From an uncultured Flavihumibacter sp. (GTDB taxonomy: Bacteria; Bacteroidota; Bacteroidia; Chitinophagales; Chitinophagaceae): a stretch of DNA of 64,000 nucleotides. Made by a program: the position numbers and the translations under genes. Each line of letters begins with the position of its first letter. Position 1 is the first letter of the stretch. The stretch is taken from positions 248,001 through 312,000 of the forward strand of contig CABHOY010000030.1 of the NCBI GenBank assembly GCA_902168105.1. Direction: 5' to 3'. Shown here piece after piece: positions 1-9,382 of this stretch. Below the pieces are notes generated by a model. That model saw only the letters and a program-made list of their open reading frames with translations, was not told where the DNA came from and did no database searches.

Positions 1-1
1 C

Positions 2-421
2 AACGGGACGCTTGACTTTTACGCCAATCACTATTCGCATGCCAGTTCAGCACTGCATGTTTCTTCTTTACAACAGCAACTACTTCCACAAACGGCAGAA
101 GCAGATCAGATAAGTGTGCCTGTAAAATGCATGGATGATCTGCTACCAGACATTTCCGTTAAACATCCTGTTTTACTGAAACTGGATGTACAGGGATTTG
201 AAAAGGAAGTGCTTAAAGGCGCAGTACACAGTCTGGAAGAAATCGATTATCTCCTGTTTGAAACTTCATTTGTGCAGATGTATGACGGAGAACCGCTGTT
301 CGATGAAATGCATAACTATGTAAAAGAACTCGGCTTCGAATTTATAGCGCCGGTAGGCTTTTTACAGACAGATGAATTACAGATCCTGCAAATGGACCTG
401 CTCTATAAAAGAAAGAAATAA
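2..421 (+). CDS. FkbM-family methyltransferase, C-terminal part (gene starts before the window)
   Basis: The reading frame is open from base 2 and ends at a TAA, so only about the last 139 codons are visible. The segment LKLDVQGFEKEVLKGA is the signature of FkbM-type SAM-dependent O-methyltransferases: the Asp and the following QG(F/Y)E belong to the family's conserved core, and the closing strand pattern (DLLYKRK) is also typical. In this family the enzyme methylates sugar or polyketide hydroxyls. Next to a sugar-phosphate transferase and a glycosyltransferase, the likely job is decoration of a surface polysaccharide, which is inference. An internal ATG at 116 could be mistaken for the start, but the conserved reading continues upstream of it. 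Confidence 0.8.
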   Translation, partial: NGTLDFYANHYSHASSALHVSSLQQQLLPQTAEADQISVPVKCMDDLLPDISVKHPVLLKLDVQGFEKEVLKGAVHSLEEIDYLLFETSFVQMYDGEPLFDEMHNYVKELGFEFIAPVGFLQTDELQILQMDLLYKRKK

Positions 422-555
422 ATCCCAAGATCATTCACCGTTACTAAAGCTATTTCATTGTACAACCAGGATCCCAGAAGCTCATCATTAAAAGCACATA
501 TACTCATAACCATTTATCATCGACTATATCCTAACGCGTATAAACCGGCATCCAT

Positions 556-1959
556 ATGAAACAACGTATTCATGCAAGTCAGTTTTTGAGGCAAACGGTT
601 GATTATATAGTATTGGCTGCCGCGTTTCTGTTAACACGACAATACATTGCAACAAAGGGGGACGTGTTCCTATCGGACTTCAACATTTTCTTACTTGCGG
701 CCAGTCTGATCACATGGACAGTAACAGGTACGTCCCTACGCCTGTATGACGACTACCAGAAAACAGCTTCATTCTCTTTTGAGTTTGTAGCTATACTTAA
801 GAATGTCCTGTTGCACGTATGTGTATTTTCATTCCTGTTCTTTTACTTTTTTAAATCATATCCTTATCCACGTACATTCACTCTCTTGTATGGCGGTTAT
901 TTATTTACTGGCATTATTACGACCAAGTATATTGTAAAGAAGTTATTACTGCGCTGGAGGTCTCAGCACGCCAATCCCAAGAACGTACTGATCGTTGGTA
1001 CAGGTCAGACTGGGATGAACTTCTATCATACTATTACTACCAATGATCACTTCGGTTATAACTGTGTAGGTTTTGTGGATGACCATAACAATGCGCAAAT
1101 AAACGGCCGTTATCTCGGCAAACTATCTGAGCTGACACATATCCTCGAATCCAACGAAATTGATGATGTGATCGTTGCACTTCCTGAAACAGCAAGAGAG
1201 CAAACAGCGGGGATCATTATGGCAAGTGAAAGAGCGGCCAAAAGGGTAAAGATCATTGCAGATGTACACCAGTACTGCACTTCCACCACCAGTATGAATC
1301 TGCTGGGCACTATCCCGCTAGTGAACATCCGGTCAATTGCATTGGACGATCCTGGCCACCAGCGGCTGAAACGTGCGTTTGATATCGGCCTTACACTCTT
1401 CATCTTTATCGCATTCAGCTGGCTTTTTGCATTGATCGCCATACTGATAAAGATAACCTCCAAAGGGCCTGTACTGTTTAAGCAGGAAAGATGGGGACTG
1501 AAAAATAAAAAGATCACCTGTTATAAATTCCGCTCCATGAAAGTACAGGCATCGGAAGTGGATGAAAACGGGAAGTTCCTGCAGGCTACACGTGACGACC
1601 GGCGCGTCACAAGTATAGGGCGTTTTCTGCGTAAAACCAATCTGGACGAGTTACCACAATGCATTAATGTATTGATCGGCAATATGTCTTTCGTAGGACC
1701 GCGTCCGCACGCAACACCTCTGCATATTGAAGCAAAAGAAACGGTAGAACATTATATGCTGAGGCAGATGGTGAAACCGGGCATTACGGGCTGGGCGCAG
1801 GTGAATGGCTGCAGAGGAGAAACCCGCTTTTCCGGGCAAATGAAGAAACGTGTAGACCTGGATATCTGGTATATAGAAAATTATAGCTTCTGGCTGGATT
1901 GCCAGATCATATTCCAGACTATGATGAATATGATAAAAGGAGATAAAAACGCCTATTGA
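556..1959 (+). CDS. Undecaprenyl-phosphate sugar phosphotransferase (WcaJ/WbaP-type initiating enzyme)
   Basis: This 467-residue membrane protein has the standard layout of polyprenyl glycosylphosphotransferases. About four hydrophobic helices fill roughly residues 15-135. A Rossmann-like CoA-binding_3 domain follows, with NVLIVGTGQTG near residue 145. The C-terminal bacterial sugar transferase domain starts at KRAFDIGLTL, near residue 270, with a membrane-dipping helix and then FKQERWG, CYKFRSM, DELPQ, MSFVGPRP and KPGITGWAQVNG. These are the catalytic motifs of the family, which loads the first sugar-1-phosphate onto undecaprenyl phosphate at the inner membrane. Length is normal. The next gene follows directly, so the two form one unit in a capsule or exopolysaccharide locus. 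The sugar cannot be told from sequence alone. Confidence 0.93.
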   Translation: MKQRIHASQFLRQTVDYIVLAAAFLLTRQYIATKGDVFLSDFNIFLLAASLITWTVTGTSLRLYDDYQKTASFSFEFVAILKNVLLHVCVFSFLFFYFFKSYPYPRTFTLLYGGYLFTGIITTKYIVKKLLLRWRSQHANPKNVLIVGTGQTGMNFYHTITTNDHFGYNCVGFVDDHNNAQINGRYLGKLSELTHILESNEIDDVIVALPETAREQTAGIIMASERAAKRVKIIADVHQYCTSTTSMNLLGTIPLVNIRSIALDDPGHQRLKRAFDIGLTLFIFIAFSWLFALIAILIKITSKGPVLFKQERWGLKNKKITCYKFRSMKVQASEVDENGKFLQATRDDRRVTSIGRFLRKTNLDELPQCINVLIGNMSFVGPRPHATPLHIEAKETVEHYMLRQMVKPGITGWAQVNGCRGETRFSGQMKKRVDLDIWYIENYSFWLDCQIIFQTMMNMIKGDKNAY

Positions 1960-1964
1960 CAAAT

Positions 1965-3206
1965 ATGCCCAAACGTCTATTATTGATAGGTGGCAATTTT
2001 GCACCTGAACTAACCGGAATAGGAAAATATAATGGGGAGATGATTGGATGGCTGGCAAATAACGGCTATGATTGTACGGTAATTACATCGTTTCCCCACT
2101 ACCCTCAATGGAAAGTACAATCCCCTTACGAGAAAAACAGGTATTGGTTCACAAAGGAAGTATCTGAAAATAACAACGTTATAGTTTACAGGTGCCCGCA
2201 GTATATTCCCTCCCGGCCTTCGGGTAAGAAACGGCTCCTGATGGACTTCTCCTTTGCTATGTCTGCATCGGTTAAATTATTACAGTTGCTGTTCACACGT
2301 AGCATGGATGTTGTTGTAGTGGTAGCACCGCCCTTTCATCTGGGACTGCTGGCTACCCTGTATAAAAAGCTACGCGGCGCCAGGTTTCTTTATCATATAC
2401 AAGACCTTCAGATCGAAGCGGCCCGCGATCTGAAGATGATCTCGTCCTCTTTCCTGATAAGATCATTGTTCAGGATGGAAAGATACATACTGCGCCATGC
2501 GGATATTGTCAGCAGTATCTCTGATGGCATGATGAAAAAGGTAGCAGAAAAGACCGGGCGGTCCATTTCTTTCTTTCCCAACTGGGTAGATGTAACGTTG
2601 TTTCATCCGCTGGCCGGCAGGGAGCAGATAAAAACAGAATATGGGTTTGCAGTAACGGATAAGGTAGTACTATATGCTGGTGCCATAGGAGAAAAACAGG
2701 GGCTGGAGGCGATCCTTTATGTAGCCGAAATGATGCAGGAACAGGTACATGTCAAATTCCTGATCTGTGGGGCAGGCCCTTACCGGGAGCAGCTCAGGCA
2801 ACATGCTGTGGGCTTGCAACTGAGTAATGTTCATTTCCGTGATCCGGAACCGTTTGAGAGGTTTAACCGCTTTCTAAATATGGCGGATGTACACCTGGTA
2901 ATTCAGAAAGCCAGTGCCGGCGATCTGGTGATGCCCTCTAAACTGACGACTATACTGGCGGTAGGTGGGCTTGCATTGGTAACAGCTAATAAAGATACCA
3001 GCCTGCATACGCTCGTAAAGGATAACAACATAGGGATTGTAATAGCTGCAGAAGACCCCAACGCCCTAAAAGAAGGCATCTGTATGGCCATTGGCAAAAA
3101 ACAAGAGCATATCGCCGGGAATGCCCGGCAATATGCTCTCAATTATTTGTCGATTGATAAAATAATGTCCCGTTTGGATCAGGTCATATTTACGGCCTCC
3201 ACTTAA
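1965..3206 (+). CDS. WcaI-like glycosyltransferase (GT4 type)
   Basis: The protein begins MPKRLLLIGGNFAPELTGIGKY, with the N-terminal pattern (PELTGIGKY, then SFPHYPQW) of WcaI-family colanic-acid-type glycosyltransferases. The C-terminal half carries the GT-B donor-site features: VVLYAGAIGEKQGLE, FLICGAGP and a conserved serine-rich acceptor loop (MPSKLTTILA). It transfers a sugar from a nucleotide donor to a lipid-linked glycan in the cytoplasm. I chose the ATG at 1965. An in-frame TTG at 1956 overlaps the upstream stop and would add three residues, with an AAAGGAGA stretch at 1937-1944 that fits either. The 3' end overlaps the convergent lipoprotein gene by 17 bases. Confidence 0.88.
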   Translation: MPKRLLLIGGNFAPELTGIGKYNGEMIGWLANNGYDCTVITSFPHYPQWKVQSPYEKNRYWFTKEVSENNNVIVYRCPQYIPSRPSGKKRLLMDFSFAMSASVKLLQLLFTRSMDVVVVVAPPFHLGLLATLYKKLRGARFLYHIQDLQIEAARDLKMISSSFLIRSLFRMERYILRHADIVSSISDGMMKKVAEKTGRSISFFPNWVDVTLFHPLAGREQIKTEYGFAVTDKVVLYAGAIGEKQGLEAILYVAEMMQEQVHVKFLICGAGPYREQLRQHAVGLQLSNVHFRDPEPFERFNRFLNMADVHLVIQKASAGDLVMPSKLTTILAVGGLALVTANKDTSLHTLVKDNNIGIVIAAEDPNALKEGICMAIGKKQEHIAGNARQYALNYLSIDKIMSRLDQVIFTAST

Positions 3207-3927
3207 GGTTAGCGCCGCCAGTGGCGTTCGTCGCCCCTGCATTCGTGGACGTGAATTTCACGTTACAAAAGCTGACCAATGTAACTGTTCCGTCTACCGC
3301 TACATACACTGTACCTTCAGTAGCCGTAAAAGGCTGCTGCGTAGTGATTTTTACAGTAACCCTCGCCTTGCCTGGTTGCACGGCGCCGGTACCTGTCTGC
3401 ACAGCATACTGACCTTCAGCGGGAGGCTGATTGCCATTGAATTCGAAGTCGGCGATCGCCAGGCTGTTATTATTTGCCTGGATCAGATAGTTACTACCGT
3501 TAACCCTTCCCTGTATGTCAATAAAAGAGATGTTGGAAACCGGATCGATTTCTACCACATTACTATCGAGACCGCAGGGATTCCAGGGGCCGGTTACAAC
3601 AATCGGACTGGATGTGGCGGTATAAGTACATCCGCCATTTGTCGTAACAGTGAGTGAGTAAGTCCTGCTACCTTTTTTCAGATTCGGTATTTGTGGCTCT
3701 TTTTCATGAGACTCCCAACCTTGTGAATCTGTCCATGTATAGGATTTAGGCTCGGAAATACCGAAAACAGATAATTTCAGGACGCCATTCTCGCCCAAAG
3801 GAGCGTTAGAATTGATCGTAAGATTTTGGGTAGGGCATACGCCACCACCGCCGCCGGCGCCACCGCCACCGCATCCTACTAAAAACGCTGAGATACCGAT
3901 AACTACTAATAAGAAATATTGCCGCAT
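3190..3927 (-). CDS. Glycine-rich-tethered lipoprotein, function unknown
   Basis: About 245 residues from the ATG at 3927. The frame extends further upstream, but residues before this ATG look non-coding, while MRQYFLLVVIGISAFLVGC is a clear SPII signal with the lipobox cysteine at residue 19. The acylated Cys is followed at once by a run of ten residues that are almost all glycine (GGGGAGGGGG), which would act as a flexible tether. The body has two beta-rich parts: an Ig/SprB-like module (YTWTDSQGW..., YSLTVTTNGGCTYT) and a C-terminal part with alternating hydrophobic strands ending at LKWRP. I do not recognise a family. The export class is solid; the role is unknown. The gene ends inside the 3' end of the convergent glycosyltransferase gene. 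Confidence 0.65.
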   Translation of the reverse strand: MRQYFLLVVIGISAFLVGCGGGGAGGGGGVCPTQNLTINSNAPLGENGVLKLSVFGISEPKSYTWTDSQGWESHEKEPQIPNLKKGSRTYSLTVTTNGGCTYTATSSPIVVTGPWNPCGLDSNVVEIDPVSNISFIDIQGRVNGSNYLIQANNNSLAIADFEFNGNQPPAEGQYAVQTGTGAVQPGKARVTVKITTQQPFTATEGTVYVAVDGTVTLVSFCNVKFTSTNAGATNATGGANLKWRP

Positions 3928-4358
3928 TGCTGAAGGTTCATCAAAACTCTTAATATTATTACTATAATATTTCAAACAATATTTTGAAATAAGATTCCGT
4001 TTAAATGGTTCCATTAGGATACACCTGCCGCTGGCTGACCAGGACCTGACATTCCGGACAACCGAAAAATCTCTTAAATCAGATAAAAACGACAATCTCG
4101 ATGTTGGCATAATAGTTGCAAAAGGTGTAATTCGAGTAATAAATATAGTAAATAGTTTATTTATTAATATTTTTTTATATTAATAATACGTGAAGACCAT
4201 ATCATAGAACCAGATAGAAAAACCATGTAACATCTATCATTAACAAGGACTTGCAGGCCCAAATCCGGCCTATAATTTTTTTTCACTTTTAGTGGACAGG
4301 GAGACCTATTTTCCAACTAAAAGTGTAAAAAGTACCTCTTTTTCGCATAAAATGAAAA
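3928..4358. promoter_or_regulatory. AT-rich gap with two inverted repeats upstream of the 3.2-3.9 kb lipoprotein
   Basis: No gene is visible here. An all-AT inverted repeat pairs 4161-4170 (TTATTAATAT) with 4177-4186 around six Ts. A second inverted repeat pairs CACTTTTAGT at 4284-4293 with ACTAAAAGTG at 4316-4325, with further T/A pairing outside. The gap must contain the promoter of the minus-strand lipoprotein gene. Whether either repeat is an operator or an RNA hairpin is open. Confidence 0.35.
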
Positions 4359-4385
4359 AGGGGCCGGAATGCTATTTCCGGCCCC
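4356..4385 (-). terminator. Rho-independent terminator of the GH2 gene
   Basis: A perfect 10-bp stem, GGGGCCGGAA (4360-4369) with TTCCGGCCCC (4376-4385), closes a 6-nt loop. On the minus strand it is followed by TTTTTC, and it lies 24 bases past the stop of the GH2 gene. Confidence 0.85.
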
Positions 4386-4408
4386 TGAATCTTATAAAGT
4401 GATCAATT

Positions 4409-7048
4409 CTATTTACCGATATTGATCGTTTGTTCTGACACGTTCCATCCTGAAACGGTAACAACCGCATTACCGCTTTTTCCGATTGCATCACCACTGA
4501 TGGTCACAACTTTCTCTTCCCCAGGCAATACGGATACATAGTTATCATTGTAGAAAACAGGCAGGATGCGCTTCTTGGTTTTACTATCTACCAGCGATAC
4601 CCTGCTAAAGAAAGCAACAGGGCCATTGGCAGGATTGCTGATCTTCACCCTAATACTATCAGGACCAGCTTTTTGCGCCACTATCTGCACTTTCGCCGCC
4701 TCCATTTTCTGTAAGCCGGAATAATTACCGGTGCTGTCAGGGAACCAGTACAGGTTATCATCTATGATCTGCTGATCTTTATCCCTCAAACGGGCAGAGA
4801 GGAACAGGCCTTCTTTCGCACCCATTTTATGCATTGCTCCTTTCACAGAGAGATATTTCTGTACCGATTTCGGGCTGATCTCAGTAAACACCTGGGTAAG
4901 CTGCTTTTTCTCTCCCTTCATATTATATACACTGAGTTCCAGCATAACATCAGAGTGATACCTGAAGGTGTTATTTACAGTATATATATCACCATCAACA
5001 GGGTTACACATTACGTGCAACGGAGCAGCGCCGGTACGGTTACCATACAGGCAGGCGTTGGGATCCAGGTAGTAATCATACATCTGACCGCGTAAAGCTG
5101 TCCATGGGTTCTGGGTCTTCCAGATGATCACACCTGTATACCAGTCCCACATATGTGCGCTAAAGCCCTCCATCAGACCACGATACTGGTCATAGTTCAC
5201 CAACTGCGCCTTATTGGCGAAGTCCTTTACATCTTTTGGCTTGCCATATGGATCCACATAATTAAAGTAAGGGATATATTTATGATAATCCCATACCGAA
5301 TCCACTCCACCTTTCATATTCTGCGGTACTTTCATATTAGCGGCCGGTATGAAACGTTCAAGTGATTCATAATCACCTACACCAACGGAACCCACTTCGG
5401 AATTATAAGGGAAGGTCCGTTCGTTCCAGAAAACGGATAAGGGTTGTATATTATAAGGACCATCACCATTACCGCCCAGATTATTGTAAGACATACTGTC
5501 GGTATTCGAATAATGGAAGAAGAAACGGGTATTATCCAGTGATGGCAGCAGGGAATCCTTGATAGCGGTCAGAATATCTGCCGGAGGAGTGATCTCGTTA
5601 CCGCCGCACCAGAAAGCCAGCGAAGCGTGGTTACGAAGCATTTTGATCTGATCGGCCACAGATTCAATGAACAGGTTATGATCGTCAGGATATTGACGGC
5701 GGGTCCACTGATCTTCTTTCTTCATAGGATCTACCCATCTTCCATTACAATCGCCTGACATCCAGAAGTCCTGGAAAACCAGCAAACCATATTTATCGCA
5801 GGCTTCGTAGAATTCCGGTCTTTCGGTAAGGCTTCCCCCCCATATACGGATCAGGTTCAGGTTCATATCACGGTGGAAACGTATTTCCGCATCATAACGC
5901 TCTTTGCTGAAACGGAACATCGCATCGGAAGTGATCCAGTTACCTCCTTTAATAAATATCTTCTGGCCGTTTACAGCTGTTTCGCGGCTGTTGGTATGTG
6001 CATTCCAATAAGTTTGTATTTCCCTTACGCCAAAGCTGATATCTTCAGTATCGTCCACACCTGTGTTATCTACAAATTCCAGCTGGAGGTTATACAGATG
6101 TTGAGGACCATAACCACTTGGCCACCATAGTTCCGGCTGTTTTAATTCCATGTCCGGCAGCTGCACCGTTGTGGTAGCATGCGGCGCCAGCGTAACCTTT
6201 TTAGAAACGGTATTTCCCGCCAGTTTATAACGCAGTGTACCCTCTACACTTTTCGCAGTCGCATTTTCCAGCGCAGCAGCCACCAGTATGTTAGCTGGCG
6301 CCTGATCGCCCTCCGGCAATCTTACTCCAGGCACTTTTGTAATAACATGCGGATCTTTAATACGTACAGCACCTGTCTTTTCAATGGTCACCTTATCCCA
6401 TATACCGGTATTACGGTCACGCATTGGCTGGATCCAGTCCCAACCTGCAGTATATTGAGGCCCTACATTCTTTGCAATGGTACCATCGCCACCCTGACCA
6501 CCGTTCGGATTTCCCACTACGGCAGGAGGATAAACGACTACAGCCAGGCGGTTCTTACCATCTTTGGCCAGCCATGGCGTAATGTTATAAGAATGACGCA
6601 GATACGTTCCAAAATGAGTATTTGCATTCAGACGATGACCGTTCAGATAAATATCACAACCGTCGTTCACCCCTCTGAAATGCACCCATACCTGTCCGTC
6701 AGCGCCTGATTTCTGTTCAGTAAAGTCCTTTACGAACCAGTAAGTATAATGATCTCTTCCAGTGGTATAAATATCCGGGATCTGCTGGTTATTCATTCCA
6801 TAGAAAGGATCAGGCACCAGTTTGTTATTCAGCAGTGTAGTTAACACTGTACCTGGTACGGTAGCCGGCAGCCAGCCTGAAAGTTTGTAGGAAGGTGCGG
6901 AAAGCGCTTCACCCTTAACAGTGACCTTTGCAATATTGTTACATTGCCATCCACTGTTCAGTTCATATTGGCTTTGTGCTGCCAATGGTAAAAAAGGTGC
7001 TAATAAAAGACCTGTTGCATTCAATAATTTTCGAACCATAAGATGCAT
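4409..7048 (-). CDS. Secreted GH2 glycoside hydrolase (beta-mannosidase / exo-beta-D-glucosaminidase-like)
   Basis: 879 residues with an N-terminal signal peptide (hydrophobic to LAAQS, near residue 26). The GH2 order is present: a sugar-binding jelly-roll domain (about 30-225, containing HFRGVNDGCDIYLNG), an Ig-like domain (about 230-345), and the TIM barrel from about 360 (IFIKGGNWI, LNLIRIWGGSL, VFQDFWMSGDC). FWCGGNEITPP puts the likely acid/base at Glu485, and NSEVGSVG puts the likely nucleophile at Glu551. C-terminal beta domains complete the usual length. The spacing and the EVGS motif resemble the beta-mannosidase/exo-glucosaminidase branch, so the substrate is probably a beta-linked mannoside or glucosaminide; which one is not decided. 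The start could also be the Met four codons in (7039). It has its own terminator. Confidence 0.88.
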   Translation of the reverse strand: MHLMVRKLLNATGLLLAPFLPLAAQSQYELNSGWQCNNIAKVTVKGEALSAPSYKLSGWLPATVPGTVLTTLLNNKLVPDPFYGMNNQQIPDIYTTGRDHYTYWFVKDFTEQKSGADGQVWVHFRGVNDGCDIYLNGHRLNANTHFGTYLRHSYNITPWLAKDGKNRLAVVVYPPAVVGNPNGGQGGDGTIAKNVGPQYTAGWDWIQPMRDRNTGIWDKVTIEKTGAVRIKDPHVITKVPGVRLPEGDQAPANILVAAALENATAKSVEGTLRYKLAGNTVSKKVTLAPHATTTVQLPDMELKQPELWWPSGYGPQHLYNLQLEFVDNTGVDDTEDISFGVREIQTYWNAHTNSRETAVNGQKIFIKGGNWITSDAMFRFSKERYDAEIRFHRDMNLNLIRIWGGSLTERPEFYEACDKYGLLVFQDFWMSGDCNGRWVDPMKKEDQWTRRQYPDDHNLFIESVADQIKMLRNHASLAFWCGGNEITPPADILTAIKDSLLPSLDNTRFFFHYSNTDSMSYNNLGGNGDGPYNIQPLSVFWNERTFPYNSEVGSVGVGDYESLERFIPAANMKVPQNMKGGVDSVWDYHKYIPYFNYVDPYGKPKDVKDFANKAQLVNYDQYRGLMEGFSAHMWDWYTGVIIWKTQNPWTALRGQMYDYYLDPNACLYGNRTGAAPLHVMCNPVDGDIYTVNNTFRYHSDVMLELSVYNMKGEKKQLTQVFTEISPKSVQKYLSVKGAMHKMGAKEGLFLSARLRDKDQQIIDDNLYWFPDSTGNYSGLQKMEAAKVQIVAQKAGPDSIRVKISNPANGPVAFFSRVSLVDSKTKKRILPVFYNDNYVSVLPGEEKVVTISGDAIGKSGNAVVTVSGWNVSEQTINIGK

Positions 7049-7400
7049 GAAAGTTTATAGGCAGTGAGCCCCCTGTTCACTGTTCAGACAAAAATAGAGG
7101 TTGAAAGTTCAAATTCAAAATACAGACAGGTTAATATTGGATAGACGGTAACTCAAAAACGAGAAAGGATATTAAAAAAAATGCCGGTATAAGACTAAAC
7201 CAGCAACTGTTTAAACCTACAACTGTTATACTATGCTGTAAAACAGCATTAATAAACCTTGACAAAGATACAGCATTGAACAACTGAAAGGACCGGGTTT
7301 CCTGTAGTATACTACTTACCTGAAGGTTAGCTCTACCGACGGGCATAAAAAAAGGGGAAAGCGATATGATCACCTTCCCCTTTTTACATGTCACTATATA
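7049..7400. other. Non-coding gap between GH2 gene and lipoprotein gene
   Basis: AT-rich leader region of the minus-strand GH2 gene, and the terminator of the upstream lipoprotein gene at 7349-7385. An 87-codon open frame across it starts inside that terminator and looks non-coding. I see no other gene or repeat. Confidence 0.5.
7349..7385 (-). terminator. Terminator of the 7.4-7.8 kb lipoprotein gene
   Basis: AAAAAGGGGAA (7349-7359) pairs with TTCCCCTTTTT (7375-7385) around a 15-nt loop. On the minus strand the right arm ends in a run of seven Ts. It starts 16 bases past the stop codon. Confidence 0.75.
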
Positions 7401-7811
7401 TTACTCAATAGGATCCGATTCTACAATTACAACCTTTGCATAGATTGTATAATCAGGAGCAGGAGTGACTGATCCGTCAGCATTCTGTACTTCAATAAAC
7501 AGCCGGCCATTGGTATACCTGTAAATGAATGTAGATCCGTTTAACACATCAGGAATAGCTTCCCAGGTTTCCTGATCTTCTGAAATATATACAAGTATTC
7601 CACTATTCTGATTTGCGTAGTCATCTATTTCCGGAACTGGAATATCCACATACTGAGTTTGTGACCGTGAATCAAACTGCCATTGGTCTTTGTTAATTAT
7701 GTACTGAATAGTCTTGTTAGGTATAACGACTTCCTGAGTGATATTTTCTTTAGTGCAACTAGTGAATAGTACCCCCAGCATCAGCATTGGCAGAAGCAAA
7801 AGTGATTTCAT
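7401..7811 (-). CDS. Small lipoprotein, function unknown
   Basis: 136 residues. The signal peptide MKSLLLLPMLMLGVLFTSC ends in a lipobox (LFTSC) with Cys19, so the protein should be acylated and sit on a membrane, probably the outer one. The mature part is acidic and rich in beta-forming residues (YVDIPVPEIDDY, GILVYISEDQETWEAIPD, YTIYAKVVIVESDPIE). I do not recognise a family. It is a single-gene unit with its own terminator, between the GH2 gene and the oxidoreductase/HEAT pair. Nothing in it suggests an enzyme. Confidence 0.65.
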   Translation of the reverse strand: MKSLLLLPMLMLGVLFTSCTKENITQEVVIPNKTIQYIINKDQWQFDSRSQTQYVDIPVPEIDDYANQNSGILVYISEDQETWEAIPDVLNGSTFIYRYTNGRLFIEVQNADGSVTPAPDYTIYAKVVIVESDPIE

Positions 7812-7917
7812 AATAGAGCCGATTGATAGTGATTAATTATAGATTGATATAATAGAATGAACTGTTATTTAGATATTGATTAAACATTAAATATCAAATA
7901 GGATGCCATAAAAGCGG

Positions 7918-9366
7918 CTACCGCCCGATGGCCGTCAATGCTGACTTTGCGGCCTGTACAACAGCCGGGTCAGGACTGTTCAGCAACTGTTTGATAAAAT
8001 GTTCCTGTGCCGTAGCCTGCTTTTGGGCCAGTACCTGCAGCAGCGTGAGCTGTGCAAACGGCGGTACTTCCTGCATGGCTATCGCAATGCGGCCGGGCAC
8101 TTCTACACTCCTGATATTCAGTAAAATACCTCCTATTGATTTCGTAGTCGCACTATCTGTAGTCTTCATCATAGTCAGTAGTGGGCTGAGCATCTCTATG
8201 CTTTGTAATTGTCCTGCTGCATCGATTGCAGCTATTTGTACCTGTGGATCACTATCTTTTAACGCTTTTGTAAATAAAGATATTGCAGCACGTTGCTTAC
8301 TGTTCGCTAACATTGCAATGATCGCTGCTTTCTTACGGCCGTCCGCACGCTCTGCTTTCTGTACCCAGCGTTCTGCGTTCGCTGCATTCATGTGCTTTAT
8401 GGCCAGTACCAGTGCTGCAGCGCGATACTCCTCGTCTTTATTGTCTACCGCCATCATTAGCGTACCGGTAGCTTCATCATCCAGTAATATATCTGTAACT
8501 ATTTTTAAAGCCGCAATACGGATATGCACAAGACTATCCCCCTTGCATTTTCTCAGGATGTTAGTAGCTGCTGTCATCGCAGGTGTGGTAGGCCAGTTAT
8601 GCCCCAGGTTTGATACGTACAGCATGTATGCTGCTGTCGCACCAGTTTTATCATAGCCGTATCCGACCTCGTCTGCAGCAGCTTCCAGTACAGGGGCGCT
8701 GTCTTCGCTTCCAATATTTGCCAATGCAAATATTGCCGCTCTTCTTAAAACAGGATCCTCAGATTTTGCTTTTGTGATGATCATTCCTTCTGCGGCCAGG
8801 TAACGCATATCGCCCAGCCTCTTCACCAGACTGATCTCACACGCACCCTTCGCTTTTCCTAACGCAGCTTCAAGCGCCATCAATACTTCCGAACCTCCTA
8901 TACTTGTCAATACACGGATAGCCGGATCACAAAAACGTGGATTCAACAAATATGGCTTTAACGCAGGCACTACACTCTTATCACCAAACAGTTGCAGTTG
9001 TTCGATCAGAAATATTTTACTCTCAGGTTGCAAAGTTAGTTTCAATGCTTTTAACCACGCCGCGATAGCTGTCTTACGCATTTCCTCCCGTGTGTTTGCC
9101 GACACATAAGCTGCATAACCGGCAAGCGCATATTGTAAACGGGTGTTATCGCCTTTGCCGGGAGGCTGTAACATTAAAGCCATCTCAGTTAATCCTGCTG
9201 CACCTAAAGCCCCGATCTGCATCATACAACTGTCCAGCTGTTGCGGGCCTGCTGCCGGCAGTCGCCTGAGTATATGGTTGATCTTCGCTGCATAAGGATG
9301 TGGTACAGACTGTGCATGTACGTAGCTGCAACAAAAAAGGAAAACTATGGATAGTAATTTCTTCAT
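7918..9366 (-). CDS. Secreted HEAT-repeat protein
   Basis: 482 residues from the ATG at 9366 (MKKLLSIVFLFCCSYVHAQS, a good signal peptide). The open frame runs 16 codons further upstream without signal-like sequence. The body is a string of alpha-helical HEAT-like repeats, seen as recurring blocks such as DPVLRRAAIFALANIGSEDSAPVLEAAA, DEEYRAAALVLAIKHM, DPQVQIAAIDAAGQL and DPAVVQAAKSALTAIG. HEAT solenoids are protein-binding scaffolds, and no catalytic motif is seen. It lies 16 bases after the oxidoreductase gene on the same strand, so the two are probably translated from one mRNA. A binding role next to that enzyme is inference. Confidence 0.8.
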   Translation of the reverse strand: MKKLLSIVFLFCCSYVHAQSVPHPYAAKINHILRRLPAAGPQQLDSCMMQIGALGAAGLTEMALMLQPPGKGDNTRLQYALAGYAAYVSANTREEMRKTAIAAWLKALKLTLQPESKIFLIEQLQLFGDKSVVPALKPYLLNPRFCDPAIRVLTSIGGSEVLMALEAALGKAKGACEISLVKRLGDMRYLAAEGMIITKAKSEDPVLRRAAIFALANIGSEDSAPVLEAAADEVGYGYDKTGATAAYMLYVSNLGHNWPTTPAMTAATNILRKCKGDSLVHIRIAALKIVTDILLDDEATGTLMMAVDNKDEEYRAAALVLAIKHMNAANAERWVQKAERADGRKKAAIIAMLANSKQRAAISLFTKALKDSDPQVQIAAIDAAGQLQSIEMLSPLLTMMKTTDSATTKSIGGILLNIRSVEVPGRIAIAMQEVPPFAQLTLLQVLAQKQATAQEHFIKQLLNSPDPAVVQAAKSALTAIGR

Positions 9367-9382
9367 CTTTTCAAATATAAGA

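Noticed and set aside
7131..7394. An 87-codon open frame on the minus strand after the 7.4 kb lipoprotein gene
   Set aside because: It begins inside that gene's terminator hairpin, has no signal or recognisable domain, and its composition is like non-coding AT-rich DNA.
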